Source of the DNA: Lycorma delicatula
Taxonomy: Eukaryota; Arthropoda; Insecta; Hemiptera; Fulgoridae
Assembly: GCF_047948215.1 (NCBI RefSeq)
Contig: NC_134456.1
Span: 78,358,515-78,422,514, forward strand
Length of the DNA stretch: 64,000 bases
Direction of reading: 5' to 3'
The notes under the pieces are model-generated. The model saw only the letters and a list, made by a program, of their open reading frames with translations, had not been told where the DNA came from and made no database searches. The position numbers and the translations under genes were made by a program. How positions within the stretch are numbered: the stretch's first letter is position 1; each line of letters starts with the position of its first letter. Shown here piece by piece: positions 56,230 to 64,000 of the stretch.

Positions 56230-56885
56230 CCCTCTTTCACAATTACACCCCAAAATACCAAGGCGTGACACTTGATAGAACGCTTTCATTAAGCACCTAA
56301 TGAAAACTGCAGAGAAATTGAAAGCGAGAAAAAACATTATACATACGCTCTGTGGAACAGCGTGGGGAGCATCGGCTTCCACTTTGCGCAGACCGGTCCT
56401 ACCAATACATGAGGTCATTGAGGATGTCAATCGTGGTCGCCTTCGATCTAGAAAGCCACTAATCAAAACAGCAATTGCTGCCACAGAGAAAGGATTTAAC
56501 CTAACTAACGCCTGGCGTTAAGAATGGACCACAAAACAGAATAACCAAATCCTATGTATTACTCAAAAGCCGCTGGGTTTTGACTTGGCACGTATGACAT
56601 GTTCAACGCTAAACAGAATACGAACTCAGCATGGTAGGCGCGCCTATTTCCTGTATAAATGGGGTTAAAACACCGACGTCCGTTTGCGAGTGTGGTGAAA
56701 ATCAAACTGTTACACACATCACAAAAGTTTGCCCTAGAACAGCTTACGAAGGAACTCCTGAAGATTTCCTAATGGCGACTCCAGAATCAGTAGCTTATAT
56801 GAATTTGTTAGATGTTTGTTTGTAATTTTTGACTGTAATTGGTGTTGTGGTTTGTGCCATACGCTAAATAAATAATAAATAAATT
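56230..56885 (+). pseudogene. LINE ORF2 C-terminal relic with 3' end
   Basis: Plus-strand reading: YTPKYQGVTLDRTLS then LMKTAEKLKARKNIIHTLCG, TAWGASASTLRRPVL (after which about 100 residues are deleted), IEDVNRGRLRSRKPLIKTAI, GFNLTNAWR, then in another frame GFDLARMTCSTLNRIRTQHG and CECGENQTVTHITKVCPRTA with DFLMATPESVAYMNLLDVCL at the end. This is the thumb and C-terminal Cys/His end of a jockey/I-group ORF2. The 3' flank ends in an AAATAAATAATAAATAAA tail, so the 3' end of the element lies near 56885. It is distinct from the element ending at 6103 although related in module order. Confidence 0.82.
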
Positions 56886-58420
56886 GCTATTATTATAAAA
56901 ATGTTATATCTATGAATTTTCTATCAACCGATGTTTCTGTCAATAATATAAATTTTTCAAACTTAATGACTTGGATAACACAAAAAAATACATGGAATTA
57001 AATACTTTTTAAACCTATATTAATTACACTATATACAAATAAAAATTAAAACTGTTAGTGTATGTTTTTATAAAACAATCAACAAATGTAAGTAAAGTAA
57101 TTTACAGATATCATTTTTTTCAGGCACATTTAAACATTTATTAATCTTAATATTATGCGTACTTTACAATAGTTTAGTTCAGTATTTAGAATTTTTATAA
57201 TAGTGAGTTGTTTTGTTAAAAAAACAAAGGTAATTTACGTTTAAATTTTAAATATATTCTTCACAAGTTATTTTAGCTAATAAGAACGTTGATAAATGAC
57301 CGGGATACAGAATAAAGATTAAAACAAAGTCGCATTAAAGTTTAATATTTCATATTAATACAAGATTGACTAAATTTCAGACCTTGGACTCATTTAAAAA
57401 TAATTGGATATAAAGGAGTATTGTAATTTAGGAGAATGAAAAGTAGCTGAACGTTAAAGCGATCATTTACACAAGATGAATGAGTCCATTACGGTTGCCA
57501 GGTGCTTGACGGTTTGAACTAAATGAACCATTGTTCATTGAATAAGAGACTATGTTTTACCTAAAATGTATAGCCCAGATTTTAATAAGATATTCGTTTG
57601 AGTTTTTAAGCAAAACGTAAAAAGAAAAATAGGGTGGTAGTACTACGTGTTACGTGGATTTATTATTTCGTCGTTCTGTCAAATCAATCTTTGTTTATTT
57701 AGTTTATTTTTTGTTCCGCGTAAGTCATCTGAAAAAAAAAACAAAAGAAATCATATTTTCTGAAAAAAGTAATATTTCACTATAATTTATGTACGATATG
57801 TATTATTCTTTTTCATGATTTCTCAAAGAATTTTTATAACCTCGTATTTTATTACCCGACTACGGAAGAAGGGTAATTTATATGACAATCTTGTATTCAT
57901 ATATGTACAGGCTGCAAACATAAATACGTTGGTAGTTCAGTAACTTGAAAACGGCGCAGCCAAATTTTACAAATAGAATATCAAACTCGTTATCTTAATC
58001 ATTTTACTGACAATAAGTAAAAATTAAAAAAAATAAATAAGATTTAGTATTCGTAAAGTTCTTATAGTCATCTCCGGTCAAGAAAATCCCCCGCGATCAT
58101 AAATCATATCGCATCCCTTTCCTCTTCTTTCATAATAAATGTATTATTTACTCATTGTGCTGATGTAATTTGGTAAAAATTGACCGAAACGTCGTTTTTT
58201 TTGTAATTAGGATTTTTTGTTGGTTTTTAAATATCTGCTTGATAACGTTATTTTTTTCTATAAAAATAAATATTTAAATTAATTTAAATATACTGTATTT
58301 ATTTAATCTAATTTTTGTCAAATAATCATTGTACATTAAGGAATTTTATTGTTTTCTTATGGATTCTGTTTATGACTTATGCAGAAAAAAAAGTCTGGCA
58401 ATACAGTTTTACGACTTACC
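56885..58420. other. AT-rich sequence with one small hairpin
   Basis: At 57852-57878 ATTACCCGACTACGGAAGAA continues GGGTAAT, an inverted repeat of ATTACCC with GGGTAAT, followed by a less AT-biased stretch to about 57965 (GGCTGCAAACATAAATACG, GAAAACGGCGCAGCC). This is possibly the end of an unassigned repeat. Nothing else was recognised. Confidence 0.45.
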
Positions 58421-58424
58421 TGTC

Positions 58425-59332
58425 ACGCGGCTAAAGCCGTGATCCGTGAAAGTCCTACAACTGTGGGTTGTTTCTGATGCACGGCTTACACATACAACTT
58501 AATTTAAAATATTTATAATTTTATTTAATTATGATATTTTTCGTTTATTAATTCAATGTATCCAAATGAAGTACGCGCGTATATACCGTAATTTACCGTT
58601 AATATACCGTTAATTCGCGCAGGTGTGGCAGTACTAGCGCCGACTCTCGTCACTAACTAAACCGATGTAATTTCACAAGCTACATAAAAAAATTCGCTTG
58701 TACAGTCTACAGACTAGTATAGCCGTGAGGCTTAACACACCAGGTACCGAGTCAACCGGGCGATTGAGTTCGAGACCCAGCCAGCTATTCGAGTTACTTT
58801 TTACAACTTTAAATATTATTCATTAATTTAATTCGACCGCTCACCTGTGACGTCACAACAAAGCAGACCACTTTAACAGAATTTCTTTGGGTGGAGATGC
58901 GATTTTTCAAACTTTTTTTTTGCAAATATTGTAATTTTTTAATTGTTAAAAGATTTCCTTAAGAAAAATGTGCCTTAATTAAGAGAAATCAAAAGGTACT
59001 GAGGGCGGCCTTGCTCTACAATCTCAACCACTTAACCTTTTAAGTTGAAAATTTAATGGGCATCAATGCCACATATATAGAAGTAATATAAGCAAGTTTT
59101 TGGTAAAAATCGGTCCAGTAAATCTGGAGATATAAGGTGATTTTGAGGCAAACATCGAACACATACATATACATACTAAAATTAACATCCGGAAAATTTC
59201 AATTCGGTTTTTTGGGTTCCTTAGGTGTCAAAACATCATGATCCGATGAAAACCGCATATGGCGAAATTGGACCAGTTGCACCTTCTCTTCTAGAGATAT
59301 AAATCTACCTTAGCGCTATATAGCCGTGAAAA
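58425..59332 (+). repeat. Repeat family E, copy 2
   Basis: Aligns along its length with 32408-33288: GCGGCTAAAGCCGTGATCCG, GTTGTTTCTGATGCACGGCT, CTAGCGCCGACTCTCGTCAC, ATGTAATTTCACAAGCTACA, GAGGCTTAACACACCAGGTA, CGCTCACCTGTGACGTCACA, ACATCCGGAAAATTTC, GGTTCCTTAGGTGTCAAAAC and TTCTCTTCTAGAGATATA. A tRNA-like segment at 58718-58785 has a recognisable B box AGTTCGAGACCC (58767-58778). No coding potential. Confidence 0.87.
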
Positions 59333-59544
59333 ATAACTTAATAAATCTAACAGGTTAAAACATTCGTGAAACATTGTTAAAAGAAAATCGTATTACAAAA
59401 TTAAAAATCTATATTAAAAAAATTAAAAAATGTGCGTTTGCAAAGTCACTGGGCAGCATGCTTTAGAATTATTGTAGTGGATTCTATTTTTTCAAAGTTA
59501 GGTTGGTTGCTCTGTGGGTTCGTTGGGCGTTTCTCAGTAATAAA

Positions 59545-60285
59545 CCATGACGTCTGCTGTTGAGTTGTGCTTCGTTTAGTTTATCGGAATCAATAGTTGT
59601 GAGAAATGAAACTGTTCTTTCGGTAGAGGAACGGGTTTTTCTCGTTGAACAAATCTTTTGTGAAGTGGCAAGTATACTGATTTTGAAAAACACAATTTTT
59701 CGCAAAAGTTTTCAAATACACCGCAATGCAGTTCGAACTGTTATCGAAAAATTTCGGACATCAGGCTCTATTAAAGACGCTGATCAAATGGAAACCTACC
59801 TATACTAAACGAACAGATGTTGCTAGATATTTCGGATGATGTGGCCAAAAATACGTTAAAATCAATGCATAAGTTAGTACAGCAGCAAAATACTGAACTT
59901 GCTACCGCATTCAAAGCTTTAAGAAAAGAATGAAACTTTCTCCTTCAAAGTAATGTGAGTTCAAGAACTGAAAACTACAGATCATGCCGAAAGACTAAAT
60001 TATTATCAATGATTTAATCGTTTTGTTGACTAAACTTTCGTAGGTATTCTCGACATTACAATATTTACAGGTAAAGCGTGGCCTCATCTGGGAGAATACA
60101 TTAATTCACAAAATTAAAAAGCTGTGTATCGCATCAGACCACGCACGATTGATGAACTAAAAACCACAATAACGGCGTATATGACATTCTAGTGCATCAG
60201 CCGGTTAATTTGAAACGTGCACTGTGTTATATTGATGTTCGAGGAAATTGTTTTCAACATCTTTTATATAATATTCAGTTGTTCT
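59545..60285 (+). pseudogene. Fossil HTH/DDE transposase
   Basis: SVEERVFLVEQIFCE and HRNAVRTVIEKFRTSGSIKD (59620-59780) are the helix-turn-helix arm of DUF4817-type Tc1/mariner-superfamily transposases. LLDISDDVAKNTLKSM (59820-59865) follows after a frame change, then VQELKTTDHAERLNYYQ and FVDTFVGILDI-like remnants (59948-60050). A shortened AWPHLGEYINSQN (60075-60113) comes next, where the first catalytic region is collapsed, and then VYRIRPRTIDELKTTITAYM (60123-60182), the C-terminal tail. The catalytic middle is deleted and several stops are present. It belongs to the same broad group as the relic at 190-665, but is not the same copy type. Confidence 0.72.
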
Positions 60286-60437
60286 CATATCAGTTTCTAT
60301 AGAATAATGAAATAAAAATTCAAAGTAATAGTTAAGAAAGTTTATATATACAAGTATATATAAATTTTTATCTACAATAAAATGTATTTCTTGGCTTAGT
60401 TTAAATGAACTAATAAATGACGTAATTAAAAAAAGTA

Positions 60438-61662
60438 TGAGTACGTGGTGTAAGAAAAGTAATGAGGTTGCTGCGAGCGATCTGCCAACGCTGTGTCTAC
60501 CGGTCTGTGCTAGACCGGTTTGTTCATCCCTTCCACATGCCCAGTACGAGTTTCAACTCCGTTCAGCCAACACATTATTTTTGACAGCGCCATCAGTGAA
60601 GTTATGTTTTTGTTGTGTGTTATGAAAACGGAGCATCGGAATTTAGAGCAAAGTTATGCAATCAAGTTTTGTGTTAAACGTGAGGAATCCGTGAGTGGGA
60701 CCTTTGAAAAGTTGAAACAGGCCTATGGGGAACATTGCTTATCACGAGCACAAGTTTTCCTGTGCACAAATTATTTTTGGAAGGCCGAGAAACGTTGAAG
60801 ATCAACCTCGCTCAGGGAGACATTCAACTTCAAAATATGACGAAAACATTGAGCATGTCAGGGTTCTTGTGAGATCAGACCCTCGTGTAACAATAAGGAT
60901 GATTAGTGAACGGTTAAATTTAAAAACTTTAACAGTACATCAAATGTTGACAGACGATTTGGACATTCGAAAGGTTTGTGCGAAATTTGTGCCGAAAACC
61001 CTAACAACGGAACAGAAGGACAATGGAAGAAACGTGTGCATTGATCTTCTTGAGAGGATTAACAATGAACAAGAATTCTTCAATCGTGTGATCACAGGTG
61101 ATGAATCCTGGATATTTGAGTATGATCTTGAAACAAAGCGGCAAAGCGAAGAGTGGCACACTCCGTCATCACCTCGACCGAAAAAATGTCGAATGAGAAA
61201 ATCAAAGATAAAAACCATTTCTTTTTTGACAGTAAGGATTTCGTGCATATAGAATTTGTTCCTCCAGGACAAACTGTCAACCAAGTGTTTTACAAATGTA
61301 TCCTTGATGGGCTAAGGAAAAGAGTGATTCGCGTGAGACCAGACATTGCAGACAAGTGGATGCTTCATCATGAAAATACCCTGTGTCACACGGCCATTTC
61401 CATCAGGGAATCTTTGACCTCTAAACGCATTACTACGGTTCCTCAACCGCCCTATTCACCTGATTTGAGTGTTTGTGACTGTTACCGACCAGTTAAAAGC
61501 CCTATTAGTTGAAGCCTTCCAGCGCTGCTATCAGGAGTGAGAACAACGTCTCCGCCGGTGTATAGCACCTAAGGGAACTAGTTTGAAGGGGATAATATTG
61601 TTTGAAAAAATAAAAACTTTGTAAGTAAAAAGTCAGTGTCATTACTTTTCTCACACACCTCA
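60438..61662 (+). mobile_element. Mariner element with both terminal inverted repeats
   Basis: The 5' end TGAGTACGTGGTGTAAGAAA (60438 on, continuing AGTAATGA) matches the reverse complement of the 3' end, TGAGGTGTGTGAGAAAAGTA (61662 back, continuing ATGAC), with small indels. TA dinucleotides flank both ends (60436-60437 and 61663-61664), the mariner target duplication. The length of 1,225 bp is slightly below the usual 1.3 kb because the transposase has internal deletions. Insertion is in otherwise AT-rich DNA downstream of another transposase relic. Confidence 0.92.
60620..61612 (+). pseudogene. Mariner transposase relic, DD34D spacing kept but second Asp lost
   Basis: RNLEQSYAIKFCVKREESVS and TFEKLKQAYGEHCLSRAQVF form the N-terminal helix-turn-helix. 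After a frameshift near 60760 come GRPRNVEDQPRSGRHSTSK, VTIRMISERLNLKTLTVHQM and ITGDESWIFEYD (first Asp at 61100). After another frameshift come FVPPGQTVNQVFYKCIL, WMLHHENTLCHTA and PPYSPDLSVCD (third Asp GAC at 61477). The second acidic site is GAA (Glu) at 61372, where mariners have Asp, and exactly 34 residues separate it from the third. About 40 residues are deleted after that, before FQRCYQEWEQRLRRCIAPKG. The gene cannot make an active transposase. Confidence 0.92.
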
Positions 61663-61664
61663 TA

Positions 61665-61863
61665 TATTGAAATATAAATAACAGTGTCTTAATGAAAGAA
61701 TGAAAATCGATAAAAAACATTATTTCTTAAAAAAAGGAGGAAAAAATGTGTGACAATATTTATTTAATGGAAATTATATCCGTATTTCACAGAGTGTTTC
61801 ATCCGTATTTCATAGAGTATATGTTAGAATTAGATTTTCTACACAAAGGGTAAAATATATATA

Positions 61864-61907
<44 letters not shown>

Positions 61908-62440
61908 ATTCGTAAATAAAAAATAAATAAATAAAACTAATACTTTAATGTAGATTAAAACAATACAATTGTCTGTTTTATAGATTGATTACGCTATGAA
62001 CATTTTTAATGAACGTGCTTGAATTTATCAGTCTTTTGTTATGACATGGAAAACACAGGTTATTAAATTTAGCAGATCGTAAAATTTGTTAGATCTATCG
62101 ATGCAAACGGATGAATAAGTTAAAAAAAAGATAGTTCTTTAAAAATCTTTATAATTTCCTGAAAACGGAATAAGGGCATTCTAAAAGTCTAACCACTTTC
62201 TCTATTGTGTTGAAAATGAGATAGATAATATCAAGATATATTGGAAAAGATTTTATATCTTTATAATTAAATCATTGATTTTATGGTTTAGACCAAAACC
62301 TTTCGTCCCAGTAAAGGGTTGGAATATTTTTCTTCAAATCAATCCGATCAAAAACCGAGTTGTACATATGGTTAGTAATTCATAATAAGCGTAAAAATAT
62401 TTACTTATTACATTTAAAATAAGTCAATATTTTGTATTTT
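61665..62440. other. AT-rich sequence with a (TG)n-(TA)n microsatellite
   Basis: Simple repeat at 61854-61900. Nothing else was recognised. Confidence 0.6.
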
Positions 62441-62444
62441 TTTT

Positions 62445-62528
62445 AATGCTTTTATTTACAGTTGCGTCAACAATTAGTCATTAGCGATTAAAGTAACACT
62501 ATCTTGTAGTGTTACATAAAACAACAAA
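62445..62528 (+). repeat. Repeat family D, copy 2
   Basis: TTAATGCTTTTATTTACAGT, GTCAACAATTAGTCATTAGC and AGTAACACTATCTTGTAGTG, in the same order as at 31713-31795. Confidence 0.7.
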
Positions 62529-62529
62529 A

Positions 62530-63540
62530 ATTATAAGCAATAAAGAAACAGGAACAATAAAAAATAAACAAACTTAAGTAACAACAACAAATACAAACTA
62601 ATATACATAAATGAAACAAAAATCGTATTCTTCATTCCACTGTAGGAGAAAAATCGCAACAGACGGTAAATATTTTTATTCTATTAATAAAAAAGAAATA
62701 CATCAATAAAAATTGGTAGTTTTTTTGGTTTTACTTCACGAAACCTTTTTAATTAAGTTTGAATTAAAATCAACCATTACAATTCCCATAAGTTTACTTT
62801 TATATTAGTTTGTAGATTTTTTAAGATAAATTAATTTTTGTTGCTCAAGAAAAAGAAGCTGTTCATATTTTGAAAAGATTAAATAAAGTTTTACAGCACA
62901 CATATATACTATATTATGTATACCACATTGAAAAACATAAGAAAATGTAAATCACGTCTTCTCTCAAGACTACATAACATGGATTGTTCTTTTTTGTTGT
63001 AAGGTAAAATCAAAAGAGTAGTACCTACACTACATTAGAACGCAAAAATAAGACTTCAAAATATATTTTGTATCATTACGGAAAAGAAGATTCTTCTTAA
63101 AGTAATGGAGTTCCATATCTGAGCAGCATATTTATTACTCTTTTATGAGAGTAAACCTCGTATACGTACTACATGTTTCTCGTAGACAGAAGTGTCTTAT
63201 GTTTTCATCACAATTTATACATCGTAAGTTAATAAAACTTAATATCCAGACAACAAAATATAAATTTAACTGTTAAATTGTTGTTATGCGATAAAAAATA
63301 TTGAAATTATTAGCCTGAAGGTTTTATTTTTAGCTTATGGTATATAAATATAATGATCAAATCTTCGTGCTATAAAATAAATTTTGTGAATAAACGATTG
63401 TACAAGGAAACATTTATAATTTTCAGCAAAATTCTTAAAGATAAAATATAACACTGTAAAAAGTAGGCATTTTTGTTACTAAACTTTCCTGATATTTTTG
63501 TAGAGAATAGCTTATCAAGTGAATGAGAAACAGATTTTCT
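62530..63540. other. AT-rich sequence without recognised features
   Basis: Nothing supported. Confidence 0.5.
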
Positions 63541-63544
63541 TTTT

Positions 63545-64000
63545 GTCTTCAGTCATTTGACTGGTTTTATGCAGCTCTCCAAGATTCCCTATCTAGTGAG
63601 TCATTTCATTTCGTTATACCCCCTACATCCTAGATCCCTAACAATATGTTTTACATATTCTAAACGTTGCCTGCCTGTACAATTTTTCCCATCTACCTGT
63701 CACTCAAATGTCAAAGCGACTATTTTTAGGGTGCCTTAATATGTAGCCTCTAAGTCTGTTACTTCTTTTAACTATACTTTTGTAAATGCTTCTTTTTTCA
63801 TCAATATGTTGCCACACCTCTTCATTTGTCACTTTATCCACCCATCTGATTTTTAACATTTTCCTGCAGTACCATATTTCAAAACCTTCTAATCTTTTCT
63901 TTTCAGGTACTCCGATCGTCCAAGTTTCACTTCCTTATAGCTACGCTTTACATGTATACTTTCAAAAATGTTTTCCTGACGTTTAAATTAAGTTTTGTTG
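63545..64000 (-). pseudogene. LINE C-terminal relic, runs off the window
   Basis: Minus-strand reading from the right edge gives LNVRKTFLKVYM and, through frame changes, remnants of the RLE-F-x-x-W-x-x-R-x-x-L-K-I-x-W segment (IRRF-NMVLQENVKNQMG), VTNEEVW-like and KRSNRLRGYI-like stretches, and a final YNEMK-LTR tail near 63590. This is the end of a common insect LINE polyprotein downstream of the reverse transcriptase. Many stops and frameshifts are present. The two plus-strand open frames of 60 and 66 codons here are its antisense shadow. The upstream part lies beyond 64000. Confidence 0.6.

Noticed and set aside
56188..56484. 98-codon minus-strand open frame
   Set aside because: It is antisense to the LINE relic at 56230-56885, whose plus-strand motifs are clear.
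61153..61284. Minus-strand open frames over the mariner (60940-61284)
   Set aside because: They are antisense shadows of the transposase relic.
1..64000. CRISPR arrays, bacterial operons, phage or plasmid features
   Set aside because: No regular spaced repeats, ribosome binding sites, dense coding or other prokaryotic signals were seen; the composition and element types are those of an animal genome.
1..64000. Host protein-coding exons
   Set aside because: No open segment showed unbiased composition, recognisable family motifs and plausible splice sites together. Short diverged exons cannot be excluded by eye; RNA-seq alignment would decide.

Overview
This window looks like nuclear DNA from an animal with a large, very AT-rich genome, most likely an insect and perhaps a hemipteran. 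The evidence is about 70% A+T by eye, long (TA)n and (CA)n microsatellites, tRNA-derived SINEs, jockey-like LINEs, mariner, hAT and Helitron remnants, and no bacterial-type operons. The taxon is an inference from general familiarity with such elements, not a database result. I found no intact host gene, no convincing host exon and no intact functional RNA gene. The window reads as intergenic DNA, or possibly part of a very large intron, built from layers of dead transposable elements.

Layout. 0-10 kb: a fossil DDE transposase (about 0.2-0.66 kb), repeat family B (1.0 and 8.9 kb), an inverted pair of repeat family A (1.85-2.41 and 3.52-4.19 kb), a LINE 3' end (6.1 kb, minus) and a diverged tandem repeat with a conserved hairpin (7.0-7.4 kb). 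10-20 kb: a jockey-like reverse transcriptase relic (11.1-12.2 kb), several SINEs, one with a clear 14-bp target-site duplication (16.4 kb), and a jockey-like endonuclease relic on the minus strand (16.9-17.75 kb). 20-30 kb: repeat family C; a Helitron whose two ends can be placed to the base (22641-24110, minus); a fossil DDE_3-type transposase (24.2 kb); more SINEs; and a LINE tail (29.1 kb).

30-40 kb: repeat families D and E, a BED-finger hAT transposase relic (34.4-36.7 kb, minus) with one recognisable terminal repeat, and a GC-richer stretch with a tRNA-like segment (37.0-37.6 kb). 40-50 kb: one SINE family nested inside another (40.2 kb), several other SINE relics, two LINE relics (42.1-43.1 and 43.5-43.9 kb), a SINE with a palindromic head (44.0 kb), and a jockey relic split by a SINE with a 12-bp target duplication (46.9-47.1 kb). 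50-64 kb: a LINE 3' half (50.1-51.2 kb), a decayed mariner (51.8-52.5 kb), further copies of families A, B, D and E, a probable short non-autonomous Helitron (54.86-55.58 kb), a LINE tail (56.2-56.9 kb), a fossil HTH/DDE transposase (59.5-60.3 kb), a mariner with both terminal inverted repeats and TA flanks (60438-61662), and a LINE fragment running off the right edge.

The genes do not act together in any pathway. Every protein-coding relic has stop codons, frameshifts, internal deletions or lost catalytic residues. Two repeat families (SINE1 and SINE2) have internal pol III promoter-like boxes and would have depended on LINE machinery. Repeat families A, B, C and E are defined here only by their recurrence within the window, and I could not assign them to a named superfamily. 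I saw no convincing evidence of a novel functional system. The most informative observations are the precisely bounded elements, the nested insertions and the unassigned repeat families.
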